A stretch of 64,000 nt of DNA from Adineta ricciae (taxonomy: Eukaryota; Rotifera; Eurotatoria; Adinetida; Adinetidae): assembly GCA_905250025.1 (NCBI GenBank), contig CAJNOJ010000058.1, positions 398,952 through 462,951 of the forward strand, in the 5' to 3' direction. The notes beneath the pieces were generated by a model, which saw only the letters and a list, made by a program, of their open reading frames with translations, was not told where the DNA came from and ran no database searches. Both the position numbers and the translations under genes were made by a program. This document shows, one piece after another, positions 36,542-46,480 of the stretch (positions are counted from its first letter, which is position 1; each line of letters starts with the position of its first letter).

Positions 36542-38641
36542 TTACTCTGATGTATCCATGCCATCTGCTGGTGCAGATTCATCCGCTGTTGTTCCTGACG
36601 GTTCGCCTTCACCTACAACCGTCACCGTCTTGATTGTTTCTTCAGTTGTTGTTCTTATAATCGTTTCCGATCCTGATGGAGTAACTTCATTGGACGAGCC
36701 GTTTTCAGTTGTTGTCTCATCGCCTGTGGATGGCACGACAACAGTTGATTCGGTGACTTTGGTTACTTGTGTAACAGTTGTACCATTAACGGCATCTGAA
36801 CTGGCTTTACGTTTGTTAGAATTTTGTTTGTAATCTGCTTGATCACGACGATTGTCACCATCTTCGTCTTCAGAGTCTGATAATTCACGCTCATCAGCAA
36901 CACGACGATCGCTTTGTAATTGTGAGATGCGCTAGAATAGAGCGACGCTGTCAATGATTAGCTGAATATTCAAAACGTATCGTACTTTATCGGGATCATT
37001 GTCCTTATCTTCATCGACAACTCGATCAACATCCATTGCATCATCCGGAATAGCTATAGTTAATTCCGAAATAGGACATGAAACTCCAATTGTTCGAGAC
37101 ACTTACGTTGCATTTGAACGCCTGGCACATGTGGCAACATTCGAAGATTGTCGAAAAGTTTAACTCTACGAAAAGAATGTCAGATTAGATATTTCATCAA
37201 TCTCATTAGCACTCTACTTGATTTTATCTAAATAATCCGAACTATTTTGATTTGGCATATTCGATGGACTTATGTGTAGTTTAAAATCAGGACCATAATA
37301 TTCAAAATAATCATTATAAGGCAATTCTAAAAGCAAACATTCAGCTGTTTGGTAGAGACTAATTGAAACCTACCATTGGGAATTTCTTGATTAAGTGCAA
37401 TAGCTGTTTCATACGTCCAAGCACGGGCAACATTACGAATTGTATAACCGCCCCCACCAACGAGTAACAATGGTAAATTGTAACCTTTCATAAATTCGAC
37501 ACATTTACCATGGCCTATGAAAAGAGAATCATGGTGGGATAAAGACTGACTTTGTTTCCGGCAATTACCTTTCAGTGTTAAATTAAAACAACCAAGACGA
37601 TCACCTGTAAGTGAATCAGCGCCACATTGAAGTACAACAGCATTGGGTTGGTACGATTCCATGACTTTCGTGATAACTGGTTTAAATATTGTTTCGTACG
37701 AATCATCGTCAATACCATCACGTAATGGAAAGTTAACGGCATAATATTTACCACGGCCCGCTCCAATATCCTGAGAGAGAGTGTGTGTATGAGATGAGTG
37801 ATCCTGAAATGATCGGTTCAACGGCTTACTCGTAGATCCCCGGTGCCTGGAAAATATTCTCCAAATTTATGGAATGAAACCGTCATGACTCGGTCGGTAG
37901 TATAAAAGGCTTCTTCCACTCCATCACCATGATGAATATCGATATCGATATAGAGCACACGTTGATGGTATCTACAGGAACAGATTTTCGATTAGTTAGT
38001 TTTTGTTTCTTCATGGAACCTACTTGAGTAGTTCAAGAATAGATAAAACAATATCATTGATGTAACAAAATCCGGACGCTTCGGACTTCTTGGCATGATG
38101 AAGACCACCTGCCCAATTGATGGCAATATCGGTTAACTTGCGATTGAGTTTTACCGCGCCAGCTAACGATCCACCAGCTGATATTTGACAAAATTCATAG
38201 AGACCTTCGAAGACAGGACAATCTTCTCCCACGTTGAAACGTTGCATTTGCTTGTTGAAATCAAGAATATTGTCCGGTCGAATATTTTGAATGAATTTCA
38301 CATATTCATCGCTATGAAAGCGAGTCATTTCGTCCGATATGGCTTTGTGTGGACGCTAAATAGCCACGAAATAGAATCGCTGGGGAAAGTCCAAAATGAA
38401 CTATCAACTTACATAAACTTCCATCTTACGGTAAAGTCCATAGTTGAGAATTAAGTTATGTGTCATACGTATACGATGTGGTTTCATCGGATGGCCTTGT
38501 CTGTTTGTAGAAAAGAAGATAAAATTAATTTTGTGAGAAAGAACTTCCTTACCCGTAATAGTAATTACCAACATCGAAATCATAGTAATAAGAGACCTTT
38601 TTACGGCTATGAGGACCAATTGTTCCTGGTGTGGTGGTCAT
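36542..38641 (-). CDS. Class I histone deacetylase (HDAC1/2 type)
   Basis: Ten exons (minus): 38641-38553, 38500-38413, 38355-38024, 37971-37830, 37770-37569, 37514-37374, 37326-37218, 37165-37107, 37053-36986, 36931-36542; 539 residues. It removes acetyl groups from histone lysines in Sin3/NuRD-type complexes. Active-site blocks are intact: [19 protein letters not shown], the zinc-ligand region [17 protein letters not shown], and [17 protein letters not shown]. The inositol-phosphate-binding and corepressor region is conserved ([16 protein letters not shown]). The C-terminal tail has DPDKRISQ and SDSEDEDGD, typical HDAC1/2 CK2-type sites, then a Thr/Glu-rich extension. A strong GTAAG donor overlaps the stop codon. 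If it is spliced to 36490, the protein ends in Glu-Ala-Ser with the stop at 36481. Confidence 0.95.
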
Positions 38642-39042
38642 TTTCTTAGATCTGAATAGAAGAAATGTTGGTTGTTAGATAAAATATTGATCGATGAGAA
38701 TAACAAAGGAAGAGAACTGAGAATGACTGACCACCTAAAGAGTGGACGACTAGAATAATGAATAAACAAATATCAATTGCTTCATATTCATTGGTGGAAA
38801 GAGAAGAAAGGAATATATAAAAATGAAACTGATCGAAGCAAAAAACTCAAACTTATCATTAGATTTTCTCAAAATTATTTTCTAGTATTTTAATTATGCC
38901 AGCTATATTTTATACAGAGACATCTATCGAGAAGTTCTCATTGAAAAAATGAACGGACCAATCTAATCGTTCGCCGTTGTACATACGTACATGAATGAGA
39001 AATGACGATTTTCTTACGCAAGTTTCTTGATTTCTATTTCAG
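38642..39042. other. Divergent promoter between HDAC and GET2-like gene
   Basis: About 400 bp, no gene. It is AT-rich, with a TTTTCTAGT-type possible acceptor near 38885, and probably contains both promoters. Confidence 0.45.
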
Positions 39043-39696
39043 ATGTCGACTGCGGAAGAACGTCGTCAGCGAATTCTTGCAAATTCCCAAGCACGTCTCG
39101 CTAAACTTCGAGATGTGACTCTAAACGAAGATGCTGTACAAATACCACCAATGGCGCCTGTTTCGGAAGAAGCACCAGCTGAACTTCTAAAACGAACTGA
39201 CGAAAGCTTAAGATCTACGCCTCCTCTACAAACGACGGCCAGCAAAGAACAATCATCTTCATCGTCATCAATATTTTCAACAATTGCATCGGCAACAAAT
39301 ATGATGAATACATTCGCATCATCGTCGCAAACCAAATCTACGCCTGAGATTACGAAAGATACCATTCTCGTTGATAAACAACATCTTCTCGTGTTAGTCT
39401 TGGGAATTCTCGTCAATCTTCTGTATTCGTTCTATATATCATCTCAATCGAACTTTTTCTTTTTGGTTTACTTTACAGCTTGTACATGCATCTTGACGTC
39501 TCGTTATTATATGATGGATATGAAACATCGAACAAATGTATTGATCACAACAACAATGATGTCAGGTTTTAAACCTGAACTGATGAAGAAGATCGTTTTG
39601 ATTTATACACTTGTATGCGATGCTTGGATTATATTTGCCTTTTATTTCGTCTCTTTTTCTTTAACACATGTGATATGTTCACTGTTGAAAAACTAA
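39043..39696 (+). CDS. GET2/CAML-like tail-anchored protein insertion receptor
   Basis: One uninterrupted exon, 217 residues. The N-terminus AEERRQRILANSQARLAKLR is the basic helix by which GET2 and CAML capture the GET3/TRC40 ATPase. A Ser/Thr-rich linker follows, then three hydrophobic segments in the last ~100 residues (LLVLVLGILVNLLYSFYI; NFFFLVYFTACTCIL; KIVLIYTLVCDAWIIFAFYF), matching the three-helix CAML/GET2 membrane domain. Role: ER receptor that inserts tail-anchored proteins, with a WRB/GET1 partner. Primary sequence is weakly conserved in this family, so the call rests on the N-terminal motif plus topology. Confidence 0.65.
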   Translation: MSTAEERRQRILANSQARLAKLRDVTLNEDAVQIPPMAPVSEEAPAELLKRTDESLRSTPPLQTTASKEQSSSSSSIFSTIASATNMMNTFASSSQTKSTPEITKDTILVDKQHLLVLVLGILVNLLYSFYISSQSNFFFLVYFTACTCILTSRYYMMDMKHRTNVLITTTMMSGFKPELMKKIVLIYTLVCDAWIIFAFYFVSFSLTHVICSLLKN

Positions 39697-40847
39697 TAAA
39701 CTGCGTTCAATTATTACTGGAAAATTTCTAAACATTCTCCAATCGATAGTAGTGACCATCCACTAAATCCATGAAAACAAACTGCCTGCTTTCAATTTTG
39801 TACAGTAATATATTATTATTGTTAGATAATTTAATTCTTTTATGATAAGAAAATAAAAATCTTGAAGTGAATGTACGTTAGTTTTTCAACCATATTTTAT
39901 GACGTTGGCACCAGGAGTAAAGTAGCTGAACATTGACTGAATGCTGCATCGCAAGCTAAAATAGTTCGTGCTGTGCCAATTCCTACGATTACTGTATAAA
40001 AAGCAACAACAGCGGGGGGCACAATCAGCTTGAACGGTAAAAATAAGTCTTTTTAAAAACATTCTTTTAAATAACTCAACTTCCATTTTGGTAGAAATAG
40101 AACAAAAACTGTGGCCTTTGTTTTCAGATGTTCTCGCTGTACTTTGACAGATTTAGTGAATGTGGCTGAAAAGCAATGTTATTTCACCGCTTTTTATTGA
40201 TTTACAATTTACTTAGCCGTTGTCTACTATTTTGGACAAAAGCGAGAAGGAGAAATATTATCTGAAATTGTTAAAATATCGAGATAGGAAGACTTTTGAA
40301 AGAAGCTTGTCGCTGACAACTGAAACAAAATGAGTTCTTTCGTGTAGTTTGAAGTACATAAAAAGGTTAAAACGTAGTAGTTCGGCGTCAGGACGATAAA
40401 AATAGTCTTGCAGTGATCAACTGTTTTATTTTTTCGTGCGTTTTTCTCCTATGGCGAATCATGCTTACAAATGTGCATTATTTTATTAATCAATGAAGTT
40501 GGGACTATATAGTTTTCTAAAGATTAAAATGAGATTGACTAGGAAATTATAGTGTCTCAATCAGTTTATTTGGATATATGTCAATCCGAACGGTATTACA
40601 TCTATTTTTTTCAAAAATAAACAATATTCTCACGAAGTCAAAAGTCAGGTTTGTTTATATTGTCAGCAATCTACAATACAAGGATAAATAATTACAATTT
40701 CTATGAAAACTAAAGGGCAAAAGTAGTGAAATGTTCTTTTACAAGTTTTTCGGGAGTTTGAATAAGAATATTTGAGTTCCATGGAAGCATCTTTTTTCAA
40801 AAGATTATTTCTGCATAATTAGCATAAGGAGAAACATTGAAATACAT
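39697..40847. other. Intergenic, AT-rich
   Basis: About 1.15 kb with no supported gene. A short inverted repeat AAAAGC/GCTTTT occurs near 40166-40195 within a GCTGAAAAGC context like that of the element at 24749. Confidence 0.45.
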
Positions 40848-41099
40848 TTATGGTGTTGGTGTCAGAGCTATAGCAGCGCAAACTGCTGAGCATTTGCCAA
40901 ATGCAAGGTTACAAGCTATTAAAGCTGGTGGTGCACCAACTCCACCAGTCACCGTACCAAATACTGCACCAGCCGCTGAATAGCAAGCTACAACAACAGA
41001 TGCACACCCAGCCTGACACATGCCGTAAGCCACCGGACCAGCTTTTGTACAGGAGCTCATGAGAAGTAAAAGGAAAACCAATATTGTAGTATATTTCAT
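40848..41099 (-). CDS. Small secreted Ala/Gly/Cys-rich protein
   Basis: One exon, 83 residues. The signal peptide (ILVFLLLLMSSCTKA) leaves a mature peptide of about 62 residues with six cysteines in a CxxxC...C...C...C...C arrangement (YGMCQAGCASVVVACYSAA, then LIACNLAFGKCSAVCAA), ending LTPTP. Small secreted proteins with this GxCQxGC...CY.AAG...PTP pattern occur in nematodes and fungi; their function is unknown. The mature part is strongly hydrophobic, so it may associate with membranes. Start chosen at the only Met before the signal peptide. Confidence 0.7.
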   Translation of the reverse strand: MKYTTILVFLLLLMSSCTKAGPVAYGMCQAGCASVVVACYSAAGAVFGTVTGGVGAPPALIACNLAFGKCSAVCAAIALTPTP

Positions 41100-41509
41100 G
41101 TTTCGAAAAATAATTTATCTAAAATAATTTTCTTAGTTTCTTCGTCGAACGTATTTTCAACGCAAAGTAAAAACTCAGTGTTCCTCTTGTTTTTTTTTCC
41201 CAGTGACGTTGCGTCCACAACGCTACTCCCTTGTCGATATATAATAAAAACCGAAAGAATCGTAAATAGAAAAGAGAGATCATGCAAGAATGTTTTTTCG
41301 GCGATGTGTCAATAGAACTAACATCTATCTAAATCATACCATGCAGGTCGTCTATATGTAACTGCGTAGTTTTATGTTAACAAGAATCCATATTCAAACA
41401 AATGCTTGTTTTTATTTTTATTAAAATCGCATAAAACTTCCGTCTAATGAATAAAACCAAACAAAACTAGAAATCTTTTCTAATTCCATCGATCGATTAC
41501 AGTTTTGCT
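41100..41509. other. Intergenic
   Basis: About 410 bp, AT-rich, nothing recognised. It is the upstream flank of the 83-residue secreted protein. Confidence 0.4.
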
Positions 41510-42091
41510 TTAATCTTTGTTCAATGTCATCATACTGTAATTCTTCACATGTTGAATAACAACACCTTTATCATCAGTTGTATTGATTTCCTCTGAAATA
41601 TGTTTTTCTCCGTTATGAATCAATTCTCTAACACATGTTGTTGTTTGTGTTGCACGAAGTTTCTTTCGTCGGCTTTTACGTGGTGAGATTGTTGTTGGAG
41701 TATTTGTCACTGTAGTACATACTGGTTGTACCATATCTAATTTCTTGCGAATCTCGGTTAAATCGTCGATAGCCACGGGCACCAATGGTTCGTTTTTAAT
41801 CAAATCTTCAATTACTTGCGACTGATCTTCATTGACACTTGTATCATAATCACCATTATCATAGAAATCGAATGGTACGGATGGCCAGTTGAACATATGT
41901 TCGAAACGTTCATGCATACGTGACATAATCTTATTCATTTCGTCGAAGATTGTGAACGGTCCAGAACTTTCTTCAATAGATGTATGGACATAAGTAATAG
42001 GACCATGTCGTTCTACTACGGTTGGAAATACCCAACAAGATATCATTCCTACTAAAACCGCAAAACATGCTGCTTGAAATAAAATCGCCAT
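41510..42091 (-). CDS. Putative secreted protein of unknown function
   Basis: One exon, 193 residues. A signal-like N-terminus (FQAACFAVLVGMISCWVFP) leads into an amphipathic segment (FDEMNKIMSRMHERFEHMF) and an acidic stretch. A basic patch (SPRKSRRKKLRATQ) precedes a beta-rich end (CVRELIHNGEKHISEEINTT). This order loosely resembles insect icarapin-like venom/cuticle proteins, which have a short helical region and a HxVxxNET-like C-terminus, but similarity is weak and only a guess. Two mature cysteines. Divergent from the first F-box gene with 376 bp between. Confidence 0.55.
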   Translation of the reverse strand: MAILFQAACFAVLVGMISCWVFPTVVERHGPITYVHTSIEESSGPFTIFDEMNKIMSRMHERFEHMFNWPSVPFDFYDNGDYDTSVNEDQSQVIEDLIKNEPLVPVAIDDLTEIRKKLDMVQPVCTTVTNTPTTISPRKSRRKKLRATQTTTCVRELIHNGEKHISEEINTTDDKGVVIQHVKNYSMMTLNKD

Positions 42092-42467
42092 GGATTTCTT
42101 TGCACTTGAATATACGTCTATTCGTACGAGAAAACGAAGTAACTGAGTGTCGATATAATTCGTTTTAACTGTTTATACATTTTCATTTCTATTCCTTCTC
42201 GAACGTGTACCGATGAAATCATTCTTTAACCCTCGACAGACGTATCTTATCTATTCGATCGTTTGCTTTAAACATATATATTCCTCTGAACATGGTTATC
42301 ATGTTTCTAACAACGCAATTATAAATTACGTTTGTTTCTTAACCTCATAAACAGAGCGAAAAATATCGTACAGGTGATTATTGTTTACAGTAAAAGCCAA
42401 TAATACATTGGCGATGATCAACGTTTGATTCGATAATCGAAATCGAAGCTTGTGACGTGCGGGTGTT
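42092..42467. other. Divergent intergenic region
   Basis: About 376 bp between the secreted-protein gene (-) and the first F-box gene (+); AT-rich, probably both promoters. No motif stands out. Confidence 0.4.
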
Positions 42468-44246
42468 ATGATGAATATCATATCGACGATGACAAGCTTT
42501 GAATCGTTGCCAAATGAGATTTTCGTCGAAGTTTTCGAATATCTCAATGGTTTTGAAATCTTTCTTGCTTTCGATTGGTTGAATATTCGATTTTATCACT
42601 TGATACGAACTATTCCGATTTGTTTGAACTTTCAACATGTGCAAAAGAATATCTTCGATCGATTTTGCACGATAATTCAATCGAATCCATCAATTAAACA
42701 TCACATACATTCATTAACATTATCGAATAAGATCACATGTGGTCAAATTGATTTATTCTTCTCTCGATTTGCCCTCAACGAATTTCCTCATCTTCGCTCA
42801 TTAACAATCGTTCAAGTTGAACAGCAAAATATTGACAAAATCCAGCCTTTTCTTCCATCAATTTCTTCTCTTCAAACGTTCCGAATGATCGAACTCGTAA
42901 ATGAACCAAACGAAATCATTTCGAATCTTCCATTGACTAATCTACGCCGATTAGCAGTCCCATCCATCAAATCGATCAAGACGAAGTCGACCATCACACA
43001 TTTAACACTTTCCGGTTGTACTCTCGATTATCAATTGTTTGAATACATTCCACTATTGAGATATTTGCACGTTGAAAGTATCTACAGAGCTCCGACACTT
43101 CTCGAAACGAAGAATCATTCAATTGTTTATCCCGCTGTTTGTTTAAAACACCTGAGTATTGATAATTACGAATGTCTGTTTGATGAATTCGAAGTCTTTG
43201 CAAAACTAATGCCAAATCTTCAACGATTAGCTATTTCGGCGTTGGATAATCTCTGTATGATCGATGCCCAACGTTGGCAACGTGTAATTCAATCTTTGCT
43301 GCCTTGTTTACAACACTTTCAGTTCATATTTGGTCTTTACTGTAAAGGTGAAGTTCGTAAACACGTCATCGAGAAATTTCAACAATTCCAAAACCATATC
43401 TGGTACAAAAATCATCAATGGAACATCGAATATGTCTTGGACACAAACGCAGCAGTTATTTATACCATACCTTATATCTCAAATACTTATCGATTAACCC
43501 GATCAACAGTGAAATACTCCTCGAATGATTTCAATGAGTTCGATAATGTCACCGATTTGACATTGTCTTGCGAAGCAACAGTGAACAATTGTTCATACTT
43601 TTTCTCGAATATTCGCTCGTTGACGTTAGAATCATTGATCGTGAATTCAGATCAGCACATTTTAGACTTCACACATATGAAATCTCTGCAAACGACTGTG
43701 AGTTTGTATCATTTAACTCATTTAGACATATCATTCTATTCATCTGTTGAACCGACGGTTTTACTTGAAATATTCACGAAAGCTCCGCATTTATCATCGT
43801 TAACAATCGATCTCTACGTTTTATGGACGTTCTTCGACGATGAAAGTCTCTGTTATTACTTTCGAAGAATGATTCGACGACTGAATATTTCGAAAATCAC
43901 GCATCATTCCTTTCGAATTTGCCACGATGTCGAACGATTCTGCAGAATTTTCCCAAATCTTCAACGATTAACATGCACAATCAATCATTCAGATCAACTT
44001 TCTCTTCTATTGAATCGATTGAAATATTTATTCAGTCTGAAAATCGTCGTCATTCCGTTGGAAAGTCTCAATTGGTTTAAAGACGAAGCGATAAAATTCA
44101 ATGTGATGTATCGCATAACGCACATTGAAGTTATTACGGATGGTCCGATGGAAATGTTTTCAACTGACCTATACATTTGGACTGGACGAACTGATGACGA
44201 TACGAACGAACGAATCGCACATCACTCCTCGATGAATCATATTTAA
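42468..44246 (+). CDS. F-box protein with leucine-rich region, copy 1
   Basis: Intronless, up to 592 residues; the Met at 42489, right before SFESLPNEIFVEVFEYL, is an equally good start. An N-terminal F-box (about residues 8-55: LPNEIFVEVFEYLNGFEIFLAF, NIRFYHLIRTIPICLNF) would bind Skp1. The remainder has degenerate leucine-rich units (for example IHSLTLSNKITCGQ, FPHLRSLTIVQ, LRRLAVPSI, MPNLQRLAISALDN) that would recruit substrate. Expected role: SCF ubiquitin-ligase adaptor. Intronless F-box/LRR families are heavily expanded in bdelloids. The next gene begins 31 bp after the stop and is a clear paralog. Confidence 0.75.
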   Translation: MMNIISTMTSFESLPNEIFVEVFEYLNGFEIFLAFDWLNIRFYHLIRTIPICLNFQHVQKNIFDRFCTIIQSNPSIKHHIHSLTLSNKITCGQIDLFFSRFALNEFPHLRSLTIVQVEQQNIDKIQPFLPSISSLQTFRMIELVNEPNEIISNLPLTNLRRLAVPSIKSIKTKSTITHLTLSGCTLDYQLFEYIPLLRYLHVESIYRAPTLLETKNHSIVYPAVCLKHLSIDNYECLFDEFEVFAKLMPNLQRLAISALDNLCMIDAQRWQRVIQSLLPCLQHFQFIFGLYCKGEVRKHVIEKFQQFQNHIWYKNHQWNIEYVLDTNAAVIYTIPYISNTYRLTRSTVKYSSNDFNEFDNVTDLTLSCEATVNNCSYFFSNIRSLTLESLIVNSDQHILDFTHMKSLQTTVSLYHLTHLDISFYSSVEPTVLLEIFTKAPHLSSLTIDLYVLWTFFDDESLCYYFRRMIRRLNISKITHHSFRICHDVERFCRIFPNLQRLTCTINHSDQLSLLLNRLKYLFSLKIVVIPLESLNWFKDEAIKFNVMYRITHIEVITDGPMEMFSTDLYIWTGRTDDDTNERIAHHSSMNHI

Positions 44247-44277
44247 GACTGTTTGTTTCTTATTCTTTTGTTGAATC

Positions 44278-45963
44278 ATGACAATGAAATTTGAATTTTT
44301 ACCAAATGAAATTCTCATTTTTTGTTTTGAATATTTCAATATATTCGAGCTATTTTCCTCATTCGATCGATTAAATCTACGATTTTCCAAACTCATTCGT
44401 CATGTTCCATTACAGCTCAACTTACAAAACACATCCAAGCAACTATTCGACCAATTCTGCACACATCTATCATCAAACCCTGAAATTCAACAACAAATTT
44501 ATTCATTACATCTTTCAAATAGGCATTCATCGGGACAAATTCAACATTTTCTCACCTATTTCACTCTAAAAGACTTCTCTCATCTACAATTCTTAAGCTT
44601 AGTCGATGTTCAACGACGACAAATCTCACGAATTACATCCAGTTTACCATCTCTATTATCTTTACAGATTCGTCATATAGATAACGATTATGAGTTGATG
44701 GAACATCTTCCAATGGATCGACTACAACGATTGTCAATTCTTTCGTTACATTCCGTTCGAAAGCGCTTGCCGGACACTTTCAATATTAGAAAATTGACCA
44801 TCTTAGCTTGCTTGGTAGACGATTTAATCAACCATTTATTCGATTATTTTCCGCGATTGGAATCGTTTCATGTTCAGTTCGTTTCACCGTATAACTATCC
44901 ATTGGAAAGAGAAATTCCTGCGCAGAAATCGCAAGGTATTCATCTAAAACATTTGACTATTGATTTATTCAAATACGACTTTGAACAGTTCGAATTATTT
45001 GCTAAACAAATTCCAAATTTACGAAGTTTATCGATCAAATCGAGAGGAAATAGCATGATCAACGCTCGTCGATGGGAAGATCTAATTCAAACATCGTTAA
45101 AACATTTAAAAATCTTCAAATTTCAATTTACCTGCGATCATCACCAGATACCTCATCTTGAACGTTTCCAAAGCGAGTTTTGGTGGAAGGAGCATCAATG
45201 GCATACGGAATATTCCCGAGACAAACACTTTGCACTTGTATATACAGTACCTTATCCCTCAACCATATTGAAATTAGATTTACAAAGTCAGCGGTTTCCC
45301 GGAAGAAACTTTGACCATGTTTTCGATCGTGTTACAAACCTCACATTAAGCCATGAACTGATCCACAAACGTTGTGATTATTATTTTCCCACGATTGAAA
45401 CATTAGAAGTACTTATCGATGGATGGGACGTGCTTATACCGGTGCGAATCGAAGATTTGAAAACTATCATCAATCTAAACAGTTTAACACATGTGAATGT
45501 TTCGAATTATGAACGAAGTTCAACCTGTCATTTGCTGTTAAGTGTATTTCCGCACGCACCAAATTTGATATGGATTACGATGAATCCCGAGTATTTCTCA
45601 TCCGTCGCGGAAAACACCAAGTTATGTCAATATTTTTATCAAAGGATTCGAAAAGTTGATATGATCAAATATGACCATTCGTCATTTGAGGACTATGAAG
45701 ACATGGCGAGATTCTGTGAGATATTTGCAAATATTGAACAGTTGGTGTGTCACGTGAGAGAAGTCAACAGTGTTTTTATTTTATTGGATCGATTAAAAAA
45801 ACTATCAACAGCTGAAATTTGTTTCCCAGCACAAACCTATCCGGATTCAAGTTCGGCCGTATTCAAAGAACAAGAAGACAAATATAATTATTTTTTTCAT
45901 ATCGAAAGCATAAGTCGAATCATAGCAAAAGTATCCATATGGATCGGTGAAAGAGCGAAATAA
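44278..45963 (+). CDS. F-box protein with leucine-rich region, copy 2
   Basis: Intronless, 561 residues. The F-box starts FEFLPNEILIFCFEYFNIFELF and continues LNLRFSKLIRHVPLQLNL; the LRR-like remainder includes IYSLHLSNRHSSGQIQHFL, FSHLQFLSLVDVQ, IPNLRSLSIKS and APNLIWITM. It aligns with copy 1 along its length (paired blocks such as FWWKEHQWHTEYSRD and IWYKNHQWNIEYVLD), but the two proteins are clearly diverged, so the duplication is not recent. The 31-bp gap to copy 1 leaves little room for a separate promoter. Confidence 0.75.
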   Translation: MTMKFEFLPNEILIFCFEYFNIFELFSSFDRLNLRFSKLIRHVPLQLNLQNTSKQLFDQFCTHLSSNPEIQQQIYSLHLSNRHSSGQIQHFLTYFTLKDFSHLQFLSLVDVQRRQISRITSSLPSLLSLQIRHIDNDYELMEHLPMDRLQRLSILSLHSVRKRLPDTFNIRKLTILACLVDDLINHLFDYFPRLESFHVQFVSPYNYPLEREIPAQKSQGIHLKHLTIDLFKYDFEQFELFAKQIPNLRSLSIKSRGNSMINARRWEDLIQTSLKHLKIFKFQFTCDHHQIPHLERFQSEFWWKEHQWHTEYSRDKHFALVYTVPYPSTILKLDLQSQRFPGRNFDHVFDRVTNLTLSHELIHKRCDYYFPTIETLEVLIDGWDVLIPVRIEDLKTIINLNSLTHVNVSNYERSSTCHLLLSVFPHAPNLIWITMNPEYFSSVAENTKLCQYFYQRIRKVDMIKYDHSSFEDYEDMARFCEIFANIEQLVCHVREVNSVFILLDRLKKLSTAEICFPAQTYPDSSSAVFKEQEDKYNYFFHIESISRIIAKVSIWIGERAK

Positions 45964-46480
45964 TCAGTAATTATTTATTGTACATAAAGCAACTGAAATA
46001 AAAATAAATGTGCGAGATATGTAAATTCATACTCAATGGAAACGAAAGCTTTTTCATATTCATGATTCTGTAACACCCTCAAAATTCGATTTTCTCCAAG
46101 ATATATCGAGCATGACCTCTTACGCTCAGCCAGTGGTGAATAATCCATATTTACAATTTTAAAAATTCAAATTGTAAATTGTTCTCTATTTAGGGATTGC
46201 TTGACATCTACACCCGCGTCTCGAAACGGTTGCAATAACAACTCACACATATTCTATCTACTCTCTACCTCAATCGATGCTGAGATCGAGCACTAAATCA
46301 CAATCACATATACCCATTAGCTTAAATGTTTTCATCCACAAATGTACTATTTTTATATTGTTTTGTAGACCGTAAATCATAGTGCGGTTTACTAATAAAA
46401 AGGCAATAACTCCGCGTTTTATTCAAAAAGAAGTCCGCAATGCATACATATCAAATTTACCGAAGGATACAACTAGCACA
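45964..46480. other. Intergenic, convergent 3' ends
   Basis: About 517 bp between the second F-box gene (+) and the ART-TPR gene (-). An AATAAA-type signal appears near 45999. No gene seen. Confidence 0.45.
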
